Source: an uncultured Lachnospiraceae bacterium
GTDB taxonomy: Bacteria; Bacillota; Clostridia; Lachnospirales; Lachnospiraceae
Assembly: GCA_905199445.1 (NCBI GenBank)
Contig: CAJKGK010000005.1
Span: 80,184-144,183, forward strand
Length of the DNA: 64,000 nucleotides
Reading direction: 5' to 3'
Part shown: positions 1 to 8,102 of the stretch, one piece after another
Numbering within the stretch: position 1 is the first letter of the stretch
Layout of the letters: each line of letters opens with the position of its first letter
Translations under genes and position numbers: made by a program
Notes under the pieces: generated by a model
The model's input: the letters and a program-made list of their open reading frames with translations, nothing else
The model's database searches: none
Told to the model about the DNA's origin: nothing

Positions 1-2
1 CT

Positions 3-2117
3 GTTCTTGAGCAGAGCCTGAAAGTGCATCAGGACAACTTTTGGAATCAGACGCAGCATGATGTGGTGCTGCGCCGGCTGGCTGTTTTAAGAGAGCTGGC
101 TTACCGCCGCAGTGCCCAAAGAGTAGAGCAGCAGAAAATTCCGGGGACGAACAAAGCATCGTCATATCCAGCCGATGAACATATTCTTGTATGCCTGTCA
201 TCTTCGCCGTCCAACGGAAAAATTATTCGTACCGCAGCCAGAATGGCCAGCGCCTTTAAGGGAAAGTTTACGGCATTGTTTGTAGAAACTCCGGATGCGT
301 CCCGGATGTCCCAGGATGATTTGCAGCGTCTGAGAGCCCATACCCATCTGGCCAGACAGCTGGGCGCGGAAATTGAGACGGTCTATGGTGTGGATATTGC
401 TTTTCAGATCGCAGAATTTGCCCGGATAGCCGGGGTGTCTAAAATTGTGATCGGGCGCAGCAATACAAGGCGGCGTCTGTTACAGGTCGGCCGCTCTTTT
501 GCTCAGCAGCTGACAGCTATGGCCCCCAATCTGGATATTTATATTATTCCCGATGACTCTGTTGAAAAATACCGGGCACCTCAGTATCATCGCTTTGGCG
601 TTTTTTCTTTTGGTGAATTATTCAAAACCATGGGTGTCATCGGGGCAGCAACACTCATTGGCATGGTATTTGATATGGCCGGCTTCAGAGAGGCCAATAT
701 TATTACTGTTTATTTGCTTGGAGTGCTACTGGTTTCAGTGATTACCAATGGCTGGGGGTATAGTATTGCGGCTTCTGTGGTCAGTGTGTTTGTATTTAAT
801 TTTTTCTTTGCCAGCCCAAGATATACATTGAATGCCTATGATGTGGGTTATCCGGTAACCTTCCTGATTATGTTTGCCGGGGCATTTTTAAGCAGTTCCC
901 TGGCAACAAAGTTTAAGGAGCAGGCCGCTCAGTCTGCCCGGGTAGCGTACCGTACCAAGGTGCTGTTTGAGACAAATCACCGGCTGAGTCAGGAAATGGA
1001 TGCCCGGGGCATTATGAAAGTGACATCCGAGCAGCTGACAAAGCTTTTGGAACGCAATGTGATTTTTTATCCTGTGAATGACGGCCGGCTGGGAACCGGT
1101 ATTTTTGAACCTTGGGATTTTGCCCATCCTCAGCCGCCGGATTTGGGCAATGATGACCAGAAGGCTGTGGCATGGGCGCTGGCCAATAATAAACATGCCG
1201 GGGCAACGACCAATACATTTTCAGGGGCACAATTTCTCTATCTGACGGTGCGGGCGGCATCGGGGATCTATGGGGTGGTAGGAATTCATGCCCAAGCGCA
1301 TCCTCTGGAGGCGTTTGAAAGCAGTATTGTACTTTCTATTCTTGGGGAATGTGGGCTGGCACTGGAAAAAGAATTTTTTGAGCGTAAGAGAGCGGAGGCT
1401 GCCGCCTGCGCCAAAAATGAACAGCTCAGAGCCAATCTGCTCAGGTCTATTTCTCATGATCTGAGGACACCGCTGACAAGCATTTCCGGCAATGCCGGTG
1501 TACTGCTGCACAGCAGTGAGCAGCTCAGTCCTCAAAAACGTCAGAAGCTGTACTCGGATATTTACGATGATTCCATATGGCTGATAAATCTGGTGGAAAA
1601 TTTATTGGCAGTAACAAAGTTGGAGCAGGGGTCTATGAATCTGAATATGCAGACCGAGCTTTTGGAAGAAATTATCGGGGAGGCCATGCGGCATCTGAGC
1701 CGTGACCGGGACAGGCATGAGATCAGGGTTGTTCCCAATGATGATCTGATTTTGGTTCGGGCTGATGCAAGGCTGATGATTCAGGTCATTATAAATATTA
1801 TAGATAATGCAATCAAATATACCCAGGAAGGTTCTGTTATTATGATTTCTACCGGCAGGGACGGCCGGTGGGCCTATGCAGAAATTTCTGATAACGGACC
1901 AGGGATCGCGGATGAGGCTAAAGAAAAGATATTTGAAATGTTTTATACAGTATCCAAAACCCTGGCTGACAGCCGAAGAAGCTTAGGGCTGGGGCTGGCG
2001 TTGTGCCGTTCCATTATCAGCGCCCATGGCGGCACGATTACTGTAAGGGACAACAGCCCCTGTGGCACTGTATTTCGAATGACATTACCGGCAGAGGAGA
2101 CGAAATTTTATGAATAA
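3..2117 (+). CDS. kdpD: KdpD-type sensor histidine kinase (5' end outside window)
   Basis: Membrane sensor kinase of the KdpDE system, which senses K+ limitation and phosphorylates KdpE. The frame is open to the window edge. A GTG at 24 is in frame but sits inside the conserved ELAYRRSAQRV stretch that follows the N-terminal KdpD domain, so the true start lies upstream. Counting from 24, a universal-stress-like domain spans about 50-165, four membrane helices of the DUF4118 type about 200-300, a GAF-like region follows, and the phospho-acceptor is His478 in SISHDLRTP. The ATPase N box is INIIDNAIKYT and the G box DNGPGI. It overlaps kdpE by 8 bases. The kdpFABC pump genes are not in the window. 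Confidence 0.93.
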   Translation, partial: VLEQSLKVHQDNFWNQTQHDVVLRRLAVLRELAYRRSAQRVEQQKIPGTNKASSYPADEHILVCLSSSPSNGKIIRTAARMASAFKGKFTALFVETPDASRMSQDDLQRLRAHTHLARQLGAEIETVYGVDIAFQIAEFARIAGVSKIVIGRSNTRRRLLQVGRSFAQQLTAMAPNLDIYIIPDDSVEKYRAPQYHRFGVFSFGELFKTMGVIGAATLIGMVFDMAGFREANIITVYLLGVLLVSVITNGWGYSIAASVVSVFVFNFFFASPRYTLNAYDVGYPVTFLIMFAGAFLSSSLATKFKEQAAQSARVAYRTKVLFETNHRLSQEMDARGIMKVTSEQLTKLLERNVIFYPVNDGRLGTGIFEPWDFAHPQPPDLGNDDQKAVAWALANNKHAGATTNTFSGAQFLYLTVRAASGIYGVVGIHAQAHPLEAFESSIVLSILGECGLALEKEFFERKRAEAAACAKNEQLRANLLRSISHDLRTPLTSISGNAGVLLHSSEQLSPQKRQKLYSDIYDDSIWLINLVENLLAVTKLEQGSMNLNMQTELLEEIIGEAMRHLSRDRDRHEIRVVPNDDLILVRADARLMIQVIINIIDNAIKYTQEGSVIMISTGRDGRWAYAEISDNGPGIADEAKEKIFEMFYTVSKTLADSRRSLGLGLALCRSIISAHGGTITVRDNSPCGTVFRMTLPAEETKFYE

Positions 2118-2811
2118 ACCCTTTATACTGATTGTTGAGGATGACGCAGCGGTACGCAATCTTATTGCGACCACGCTGGAAACTCAGGATTACCGTTATC
2201 ATACGGCACAGACGGGAAGGCAGGCTGTTTTAGAGGCTGTTTCTCAGAACCCGGATGTGATTCTTCTGGATTTGGGACTCCCGGATATGGATGGTGTGGA
2301 AATTATTAAAAAGGTGCGTTCCTGGTCTAATATGCCTATTATTGTGATCAGTGCCCGCAGTGAAGATCACGATAAAATACAGGCCCTGGATGCCGGTGCA
2401 GATGATTATCTGACCAAACCTTTTTCGGTAGAAGAACTGCTGGCCAGACTTCGGGTGACTCTGCGGCGTCTCAATTATATTAATCATTCTGCAGGGACAG
2501 AAAATGCTGTATTTACCAATGGAGATCTGAAGATTGATTATGCCTCGGGCTGTGCCTATATGGGAAATACGGAGCTGCATCTGACGCCTATTGAGTATAA
2601 GCTTTTATGCCTTCTGGCAAAAAATGTGGGCAAGGTACTGACGCATACGTTTATCACAAAAGAAATATGGGGCAGTTCCTGGGATAACGATATGGCTTCA
2701 CTGAGGGTTTTTATGGCAACTTTGCGTAAAAAAATCGAAAGCGATACGGCGGCCCCTAAATATATCCAGACCCATGTAGGTGTTGGCTACCGTATGCTTC
2801 GAATTGAATAA
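2110..2811 (+). CDS. kdpE: KdpE-type response regulator
   Basis: OmpR-family DNA-binding response regulator, expected to activate the Kdp potassium pump genes. The receiver domain (about 1-120) has the acidic pair ED at 10-11, phospho-acceptor Asp54 in LLDLGLPDMDG and the TKPF lysine motif. A winged-helix domain fills about 130-230 and ends in the typical HVGVGYRM. At 233 residues it has the normal family length. The ATG overlaps the end of kdpD, giving translational coupling. It ends four bases before the convergent PHP gene, with no obvious terminator between them. Confidence 0.93.
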   Translation: MNKPFILIVEDDAAVRNLIATTLETQDYRYHTAQTGRQAVLEAVSQNPDVILLDLGLPDMDGVEIIKKVRSWSNMPIIVISARSEDHDKIQALDAGADDYLTKPFSVEELLARLRVTLRRLNYINHSAGTENAVFTNGDLKIDYASGCAYMGNTELHLTPIEYKLLCLLAKNVGKVLTHTFITKEIWGSSWDNDMASLRVFMATLRKKIESDTAAPKYIQTHVGVGYRMLRIE

Positions 2812-2815
2812 CGTA

Positions 2816-3541
2816 TTAATCCTGCAGTGCCGCCAGAATATCTGAGGCTGACCGGCTTTTGCAGTGAATAAACTGGGTTGCTTCATGAATTTGTTCCAGA
2901 CGGTGAGCGTCTGAATCAAAAATAAGATGACATTGTTCCAGATAGGGATGCTTTTTTTGCAGTGCCAAAAGAGCATCCCTGTTTTTTATCTCTGCACAGC
3001 GAAAACGGCTGTCCTGAGGAATGAGCCCCAGGTTTGATAAAAGACTGGTAGAGTCTTTGTCCACATGGGCGGGAATCATGATTCCGCCATAATCTGCGGT
3101 CAGCTGCCATACATTATCAAAGGAGATGTCCGTCGCATTAATGAGCAGATAGGGTTCCTCACCGGCAATGGCATCCTCTGAATTATAAATTTGCTGAAAA
3201 CCGAAAATGTCCGGGCGGTTTTTGATTTTGATTAAATGCTTATAAACATAGTCATCAAAGGCCATGGCAGCATCAAGCTGTTTAAACAGACAAAGCACAT
3301 GAACTTCCTCAATGGTGCACAGCTCCATGCCGGGAATCACGGTGATGGGATACTGACTTGCTGCGTCCATGACTGCGGGACAGTTTTTACAGGTATTATG
3401 ATCAGTCACTGCGATGACATCCAGACCAATGAGTGCGGCCATGCCTGCGATGTTGCACGGTGTCATATCATCATCACCGCAGGGGGAAAGGCAGGAATGA
3501 ATATGCAGGTCATAAGACAGAGGGATTAAAGATGTTTCCAT
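2816..3541 (-). CDS. PHP-domain metal-dependent phosphoesterase
   Basis: Predicted metal-dependent phosphatase or phosphodiesterase of the PHP superfamily, 241 residues. Metal-binding motifs run in family order: DLHIHSCLSPCG near residue 11, TDHN near 46, GMELCTIEEVHVL near 70, IPAHVD in the middle and DSDAH near the end. Some PHP proteins of this size cleave nucleoside bisphosphates or short oligoribonucleotides; the substrate here cannot be read from sequence. It is the last gene of the minus-strand hydrogenase-linked cluster and its start overlaps the preceding DRTGG gene by 16 bases. PHP genes often accompany clostridial trimeric hydrogenases, so a signalling or maintenance role is possible. 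Confidence 0.8.
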   Translation of the reverse strand: METSLIPLSYDLHIHSCLSPCGDDDMTPCNIAGMAALIGLDVIAVTDHNTCKNCPAVMDAASQYPITVIPGMELCTIEEVHVLCLFKQLDAAMAFDDYVYKHLIKIKNRPDIFGFQQIYNSEDAIAGEEPYLLINATDISFDNVWQLTADYGGIMIPAHVDKDSTSLLSNLGLIPQDSRFRCAEIKNRDALLALQKKHPYLEQCHLIFDSDAHRLEQIHEATQFIHCKSRSASDILAALQD

Positions 3542-3855
3542 ATGGCCAGCGCTGCATCAAAGACAGGAAGCTCTGTCTCAAAAATCGTGACACCGTTTTC
3601 AATCGCCCGCTGTTTTGCGGCAGCATCAAGGGTGACCCCTTCGGCCAGAATAATACAGGCTGCCTCTGTCAAAGTGGCCACCGCAATGGTATTTATATTG
3701 GCCATGACTGTCACCCAGGCACAGCCTGACGGCGCCCGTCCCATGGCAATACTTAAAAGATCACAGCAAAAGGGAACACTGATTTGAGTTTGGGCATTTT
3801 CACCCAGGTGGCTTAAGGTCAGCAGGTTCAGGTCTGCCAGTTCTTTTACTGTCAT
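3526..3855 (-). CDS. DRTGG-like small protein (second copy)
   Basis: A 109-residue protein similar in layout to the DRTGG protein encoded at 5896-6246: both begin MTV-x(2)-(I/L) and end with a TELP-x-F-x-A segment. DRTGG domains are small alpha/beta modules that in some proteins bind nucleotides. The open frame extends upstream to 4068, but that part overlaps the hydrogenase-like gene. The ATG at 3855 is preceded by GGAGATG and matches the start of the paralogue, so I use it. A VTVMANINTIAVATLTEA stretch forms the predicted core strands. Function unknown; its place between the hydrogenase-like sensor and the PHP gene suggests a shared pathway. Confidence 0.72.
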   Translation of the reverse strand: MTVKELADLNLLTLSHLGENAQTQISVPFCCDLLSIAMGRAPSGCAWVTVMANINTIAVATLTEAACIILAEGVTLDAAAKQRAIENGVTIFETELPVFDAALAIWKHL

Positions 3856-3898
3856 TTGTTCATCTCCAATCCATTGATTTATATGAGTTTCTATTGAT

Positions 3899-5443
3899 TT
3901 ATACGGGTTTGTGCGCACTTGTGCCAGCCTCTGCTGCGTTAGATGGGGTTGCGCGCATAGGACAGCGTTTTGCGGGACAGTGTTCACAGTCATTATTGTT
4001 GGAACATTCTGTGATTGGGCGTGGTATACCGGTGGCGGTGTGGGCCGAAATATTGTTTTGATCCGCAATTCGGCTGTCTAAAACGGCGATTTCTTCAGTA
4101 AGCGCCCGAATATAATTTTGCAGTGTTTGTATGCAGTCCGTATCCGGGGGATCCGATGTGTGAATATTGTCCATCAGAGTGGAATAGTCATCGGATAAAC
4201 GGTGGATATGGCTTTTAAGTACAGGAATACACATATCTTTTGTGGCATCGCCGCGGACGATATCTTCTGCCAGGGCACGGCAGGTGGGAGCGCCGCAGGC
4301 CCCGCAGTCCAGTCCGGGAAATTCGCTGCATAATTGTTCCACATGGTTAAGCATGGAAATGCTTTCGGAAAAGCTGTTTCCCAGCCGGAAAACCGGTTCA
4401 TACTCTACCGGTTCATCCCAGTTTAGCTGTGCATCTTCATAATCTTCCAGATGATTCAAGGATACAGGCAGATATTTGTTCAGATGTTTAAGCTTTGCCT
4501 TGGCCACATAAGGATTTTCAACATTAAGGACGCCGCCTACACAGCCGCCGTTACAGGCATTGAGCTCAATGAACTGGAGATGACTGATCTTTTCGTCTTC
4601 CAGGTCTTCCAATACCCGAATGACGTTTTCAATACCGTCCGCAGCCAGATAATTATCTGTAATCAGCCCGCCAGCCTCGCCGCCGGTGCCGCCCCAGCCT
4701 ATGCCGATTTTTCCTGAAATGGCCAGATCCTTTGGCTGATGTTCTGCTTTTTTCATCTCCGGGAGCAACAGCGGGTAAATGTCCTTGATTGCCAGTACAC
4801 CGTCGATTTCACTTCGAGATACACCCAGCGGCGATTTGACATACGTAATTTTGGAAGGACATGGGGAGATAAAGATGATTCCAATATCTTCCGGCTTCAG
4901 GCCTGTACGGGCGGCTGCGCGTCGTCTTGCCAGTCTGGCGGCAACTTCCACAGGTGGGTTTAAAGGCAGCAGATGTTCGATCAGATTGGGAAACCTCACC
5001 CGAATCAGCCGGACAACCGAAGGGCAGGCGGTGCTGATAAGCGGCCATTTCTCCGGGTGATCGGCCACATAACGCCGCGATGCGGCTGAAACAAGTTCTG
5101 CTGCTGCGCTGACTTCGAAAACATCGTCAAAGCCCAGATAGGTCAGGGCCGTTAAAACAATATTTACATCTTCCAGATTATTAAACTGACTGTAAAGCGA
5201 TGGGGCAGGCAGTGCCACGGTGTATCGGTAATTTTTAATAATATCTATGTGGTCGCGCAAAATCTGCTTTGCGTGATGGGGACAGATCCGGACACATTCG
5301 CCGCAGTCGATGCAGAACTTGTTGGTTATGCAGGCTTTGCCACGGCGAACTCGGATGGCCTGAGTGGGACAGCGCTTAATACAGTTGATGCAGCCCATAC
5401 ACAGCGCCTCATCCAGATATACGGAATGAAAAAATTTATCCAT
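3899..5443 (-). CDS. HydS-like putative sensory [FeFe] hydrogenase
   Basis: A 514-residue iron-sulfur protein with an H-cluster-type domain. Two [4Fe-4S] ferredoxin motifs (CxxCxxCxxxCP) lie at about 15-55. H-cluster motifs follow: STACPSV (Cys140), FISPCPSK (Cys195) and LNACNGGC (Cys297 and Cys301), so the four ligand cysteines appear present. Ala139 stands where catalytic enzymes have the proton-relay cysteine. A further four-cysteine Fe-S module (LDCGACGAPTC, about 380-405) and a Cys-rich tail (CEHCPAKRC) follow. This matches hydrogenases regarded as H2 sensors rather than producers. The upstream in-frame GTG lies inside the Shine-Dalgarno AAAGGAGGTGA, so the ATG at 5443 is chosen. Confidence 0.85.
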   Translation of the reverse strand: MDKFFHSVYLDEALCMGCINCIKRCPTQAIRVRRGKACITNKFCIDCGECVRICPHHAKQILRDHIDIIKNYRYTVALPAPSLYSQFNNLEDVNIVLTALTYLGFDDVFEVSAAAELVSAASRRYVADHPEKWPLISTACPSVVRLIRVRFPNLIEHLLPLNPPVEVAARLARRRAAARTGLKPEDIGIIFISPCPSKITYVKSPLGVSRSEIDGVLAIKDIYPLLLPEMKKAEHQPKDLAISGKIGIGWGGTGGEAGGLITDNYLAADGIENVIRVLEDLEDEKISHLQFIELNACNGGCVGGVLNVENPYVAKAKLKHLNKYLPVSLNHLEDYEDAQLNWDEPVEYEPVFRLGNSFSESISMLNHVEQLCSEFPGLDCGACGAPTCRALAEDIVRGDATKDMCIPVLKSHIHRLSDDYSTLMDNIHTSDPPDTDCIQTLQNYIRALTEEIAVLDSRIADQNNISAHTATGIPRPITECSNNNDCEHCPAKRCPMRATPSNAAEAGTSAHKPV

Positions 5444-5470
5444 GGCAGTCACCTCCTTTGCGTGCCTTTG

Positions 5471-5902
5471 TTACGACATATGGACAATCATTGTGACAGT
5501 TGTCCCCTGACCGAGGACGGTGTCAATATTCATCTCATCGGAATATTTTTTCATATTAGGCAGACCCATTCCTGCGCCAAAGCCCAGAGAGCGAATATTA
5601 TCCGGAGCCGTGGAATAGCCGGCCTGCATGGCCTTGTCAATATCAGGGATGCCGGGCCCGGTATCTTTAAGCACCATAGTAATATCCATAGGGGTGATGG
5701 TGACAGTGACAGTACCGCCGTTGGCGTGGATGACCATGTTGATTTCCCCTTCGTACATGGCAATGGCCACTTTTCGAGTGACTTCCGGGGGGACACCGAT
5801 TTGTTTAAGCATGTTTTTCACATTACTGCTGGCTTCACCGGCTCTTGTAAAATCATCCGGTGAAACCGTGTAGTTTAAGGTGATGATATCATTGTTCAAC
5901 AC
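5471..5902 (-). CDS. RsbW/SpoIIAB-like ATP-binding protein
   Basis: A 143-residue GHKL ATPase without a phospho-acceptor histidine domain, like the serine kinases or anti-sigma factors of partner-switching systems. The N box reads YEGEINMVIHANGG, the G1 box DTGPGI and the G2 region LGFGAGMGLPNM. A GTG start at 5902 has GGAGG six bases upstream. It overlaps the preceding DRTGG gene by 7 bases and lies 27 bases before the HydS-like gene, so the three are co-transcribed. Such ATPases are common in clostridial hydrogenase clusters. No STAS-domain antagonist or sigma factor is encoded nearby, so its target is unknown. Confidence 0.82.
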   Translation of the reverse strand: MLNNDIITLNYTVSPDDFTRAGEASSNVKNMLKQIGVPPEVTRKVAIAMYEGEINMVIHANGGTVTVTITPMDITMVLKDTGPGIPDIDKAMQAGYSTAPDNIRSLGFGAGMGLPNMKKYSDEMNIDTVLGQGTTVTMIVHMS

Positions 5903-6246
5903 GATGCACCTCCGCGCAGCCCGGCTGTGTATAAAATGCCGCAGGCCGTAAACATGGGAAGCTCCGTGGACAGCACGGCAATACCCCGGTCAGCGGCCAG
6001 CTTTGTCATGTCGGCATCAGGAACTTTTCCACGGACAAAGACAAGGCATACAATGTCCATCATTTCAGCAGTACGGATTACCTGAGGGTTGCACAGCCCT
6101 GTAATCAATACAGACTGGTCTTTCACAAACGCCAGAACATCGCTCATCATATCCGAACCGCAGGCGGAGTGAACTTCATGATTCATAAGACCTTCACCGT
6201 AGAGAAGGTTGGCGTCGAGCAGTTTCATAATATCAGCAACAGTCAT
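5896..6246 (-). CDS. DRTGG-like small protein (first copy)
   Basis: First gene of the minus-strand cluster, 116 residues. It begins MTVADIMKLLDANLLYG and ends near a TELPMFTACG segment, resembling the DRTGG-type protein encoded at 3526-3855. Strand-rich segments VLITGLCNPQVI and IVCLVFVRG suggest a small alpha/beta fold. The frame is open to 6306, but the ATG at 6246 follows a GGAGG and matches the paralogue, whereas the longer start would lie upstream of the predicted transcription start. Possible ligand: a nucleotide, by analogy with DRTGG domains in other proteins. Function not established. Confidence 0.75.
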   Translation of the reverse strand: MTVADIMKLLDANLLYGEGLMNHEVHSACGSDMMSDVLAFVKDQSVLITGLCNPQVIRTAEMMDIVCLVFVRGKVPDADMTKLAADRGIAVLSTELPMFTACGILYTAGLRGGASC

Positions 6247-6296
6247 AAAAAACCTCCGATCATTTATAAAATTAACGACAATATGCATATGTCCTA

Positions 6297-6325
6297 AGTA
6301 TACCATTGCATATGTATAAATTCAA
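6297..6325 (-). promoter_or_regulatory. Sigma-A-type promoter of the minus-strand hydrogenase-linked cluster
   Basis: On the minus strand TTGAAT (6325-6320) is followed after 17 bases by TATACT (6302-6297). Transcription would start near 6290, about 45 bases before the ATG at 6246. The predicted Rex site lies 11 bases upstream of the -35 box. Confidence 0.65.
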
Positions 6326-6335
6326 CAAAATAAGG

Positions 6336-6353
6336 TTGTTAAATATGTAACAT
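6336..6353. promoter_or_regulatory. Candidate Rex (NADH/NAD+ redox repressor) operator
   Basis: TTGTTAAATATGTAACAT agrees at 12 of 14 defined positions with the clostridial Rex consensus TTGTTAANNNNTTAACAA. It sits between the divergent hydrogenase promoters, nearer the minus-strand one. Rex commonly controls fermentation and hydrogenase genes in Clostridia. Matched by eye, not by a weighted search. Confidence 0.55.
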
Positions 6354-6441
6354 ATAATAAAAGTGTATACGCTCTATGTGGAATTAATGATGCAAAATCA
6401 TATATGACTAATTTTTTACAGAAATTTTATCATTACGACAG

Positions 6442-6470
6442 TAGAAAATTGGGAGAAATGATGATATAAT
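6442..6470 (+). promoter_or_regulatory. Promoter of the hydrogenase operon
   Basis: TAGAAA (6442-6447), 17-base spacer, perfect TATAAT (6465-6470). Expected transcription start near 6477, leaving a leader of about 130 bases before hydC. Confidence 0.65.
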
Positions 6471-6479
6471 TAGCGAAAC

Positions 6480-6581
6480 CCGTCTGTTGTGGTATTGCAC
6501 ATTCTGACGGTGAACATGGAGCCGATCTGCGGCCAGCCACGATGAATGAAAGCCAGTTTTAACATGCTTTATCAGGCTTTC
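6480..6581 (+). promoter_or_regulatory. Structured 5' leader of the hydrogenase operon
   Basis: Three hairpins follow one another: CCGTC/GACGG (6480-6484 with 6506-6510), GCCG/CGGC with a five-base loop (6521-6524 with 6530-6533) and GAAAGCC/GGCTTTC (6548-6554 with 6575-6581). The last ends 12 bases before the AGGAGGG of hydC. There is no U-tract terminator. This could be a regulatory leader or a stabilising 5' end; I do not recognise a known riboswitch class. Confidence 0.45.
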
Positions 6582-6606
6582 AAAGTATATACTAGGAGGG
6601 ATTTAC

Positions 6607-7101
6607 TTGAGTTCAAACAAACAAGCTGTATCTTTTTCGGATACACCTCAGCAGAAGGAACAACTGCTTGGGGTCATTGAAGAACTGAAAAATCAACCGG
6701 GTGCCTTAATGCCTGTGATGCAAAAGGCGCAGGAAATTTATGGATATCTCCCAATTGAAGTTCAGACAATGATTTCTGATGCCATGAATATACCATTGGA
6801 AAAAATTTATGGTGTTGCCACATTCTATTCTCAGTTTGCACTGAATCCAAAAGGACGTTATCAGATTTCTGTCTGTCTGGGAACTGCCTGTTATGTAAAA
6901 GGATCCGGCGATATTTATAATAAGCTGATGGAGCTTTTAGGTATTGTCGGCGGAGAGTGTACACCGGACGGAAAGTTTTCTCTGGATGCCTGCCGCTGTG
7001 TGGGTGCCTGTGGACTTGCGCCGGTGATGATGATCAACGATGATGTTTACGGACGTCTGACTGTGGATGAGATTGCCGGCATACTGGCCAAGTATGATTG
7101 A
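6607..7101 (+). CDS. hydC: Trimeric [FeFe] hydrogenase subunit HydC (NuoE-like)
   Basis: Small [2Fe-2S] subunit of the NADH-linked, probably electron-bifurcating hydrogenase HydABC; thioredoxin-like fold, 164 residues. Cluster ligands are visible as CLGTACYVKG near residue 97 and DACRCVGACGLAP near 130. It passes electrons between the flavin subunit HydB and the hydrogenase chain. The start is TTG at 6607 with AGGAGGG six bases upstream; no ATG fits. It heads the operon hydC, HATPase, small ferredoxin, hydB, hydA, and its stop overlaps the next gene. Confidence 0.92.
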   Translation: MSSNKQAVSFSDTPQQKEQLLGVIEELKNQPGALMPVMQKAQEIYGYLPIEVQTMISDAMNIPLEKIYGVATFYSQFALNPKGRYQISVCLGTACYVKGSGDIYNKLMELLGIVGGECTPDGKFSLDACRCVGACGLAPVMMINDDVYGRLTVDEIAGILAKYD

Positions 7102-7664
7102 TGATCATGATGACCGAAATTGCATTAAACGTGCTTGATGTGGCAGAAAATTCTGTACGGGCGGGGGCATCTCTTATAAAGATTGATATTGAGGTGCATA
7201 CATCGGCTGACCGTATGTGTGTGACCATCGAGGATAACGGCTGCGGCATGACAAAGGAACAGGTTAAACAGGTGGAAGATCCGTTTTTTACAACCAGAAA
7301 GACGAGAAAAGTGGGCCTTGGAATTCCTTTTTTTAAATATGCGGCTTTGTGTACCGGCGGAGATTTTTCACTGACATCCAATGTGGGGCAGGGGACCTGT
7401 GTGAAGGCAGTTTTTGTCCTGTCGCATATTGACCGGATGCCATTGGGGGATATTTCCGGTGTGATGCACACACTGATCACGTTTAATAAGGACATTGATT
7501 TTGTTTATACATATGCTGCAGACGGACGGTCGTTTGCGCTGGACACCCGTGAGTTTAAGGAAATACTGGATGGCGTTCCTTTGGATAACCCGGAAGTCTC
7601 TGCCTATATCGAGGCATATTTAAAGGAGAATACTCAGGAAGTCAATCAGGACCTTGTAATTTAA
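7101..7664 (+). CDS. Hydrogenase-operon HATPase-domain protein
   Basis: A GHKL-type ATP-binding protein of about 187 residues without a dimerisation or histidine phospho-acceptor domain. The N box is NVLDVAENSVRAGASL, the G1 box DNGCGM and the lid or G2 region TTRKTRKVGLGIPF. The C-terminal 70 residues are unrelated to kinases I know. Homologous genes lie at this position in many clostridial hydrogenase operons, but the role is unproven; phosphorylation or assembly control of the complex is a guess. Start choice is uncertain: TTG 7098, ATG 7101, 7107 or 7110 are all in frame. I use 7101, which forms a TGATG overlap with the hydC stop. Confidence 0.8.
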   Translation: MIMMTEIALNVLDVAENSVRAGASLIKIDIEVHTSADRMCVTIEDNGCGMTKEQVKQVEDPFFTTRKTRKVGLGIPFFKYAALCTGGDFSLTSNVGQGTCVKAVFVLSHIDRMPLGDISGVMHTLITFNKDIDFVYTYAADGRSFALDTREFKEILDGVPLDNPEVSAYIEAYLKENTQEVNQDLVI

Positions 7665-7674
7665 GACTGTGAAA

Positions 7675-7690
7675 ACCGCCTGTAGGCGGT
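7675..7690 (+). other. Short intra-operon hairpin
   Basis: ACCGCC-TGTA-GGCGGT forms a perfect six-pair hairpin between the HATPase gene and the ferredoxin gene. No U tract follows, so it is more likely an mRNA processing or stability element than a terminator. Confidence 0.4.
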
Positions 7691-7715
7691 GTGAATGTTT
7701 AGGAGGCGTTTATAT

Positions 7716-8087
7716 ATGAAATCTCTTGCTGAATTAAAAGCAATTCGGGAGAAAATGCAGGGGCAGGTCGGTCTGCGCTCTGAAAATGATACTCAGACCC
7801 GTGTGGTTGTGGGCATGGCTACCTGCGGTATTGCCAGTGGTGCAAGACCTGTATTAAAGGCGCTGTCAGATGCCGTACAGGAGAAAAAGCTGGAAAATGT
7901 GGCGGTTACCCAGACCGGATGCATCGGCCTTTGCAAGTATGAGCCGATTGTGGAGGTTATGGAACCGGGAAAAGATAAAGTGACTTATGTAAAAATGACC
8001 CCTCAAAAGGCCATGGATGTGGTTGAACAGCATCTGATCAGGGGTCAGGTTGTGACAGAATATACATTGGGACATGTTAAATTATAA
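7716..8087 (+). CDS. Thioredoxin-like [2Fe-2S] ferredoxin of the hydrogenase operon
   Basis: A 123-residue thioredoxin-fold [2Fe-2S] protein resembling the N-terminal domain of NuoF/HydB. Candidate ligands are ATCGIAS near residue 30 and QTGCIGLCKYEP near 70. It probably shuttles electrons within or to the HydABC complex. The open frame begins at 7695, but ATG 7716 has AGGAGG at 7701-7706 with ideal spacing. It is separated from hydB by 15 bases containing that gene's AAAGGAGG. Confidence 0.85.
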   Translation: MKSLAELKAIREKMQGQVGLRSENDTQTRVVVGMATCGIASGARPVLKALSDAVQEKKLENVAVTQTGCIGLCKYEPIVEVMEPGKDKVTYVKMTPQKAMDVVEQHLIRGQVVTEYTLGHVKL

Positions 8088-8102
8088 AGGAGGTCGCAGT
8101 AA

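Noticed and set aside
24..26. GTG as the real start of the kdpD gene
   Set aside because: The frame is open upstream, and residues just after this codon match the junction following the N-terminal KdpD domain, so the gene is cut by the window.
3856..4068. N-terminal extension of the second DRTGG-type protein
   Set aside because: It overlaps the HydS-like gene and has no similarity to the paralogue; ATG 3855 has a ribosome-binding site.
5249..5863. Plus-strand open frame of 204 codons
   Set aside because: Spans the HydS-like and ATPase genes in antisense and has no plausible domain.
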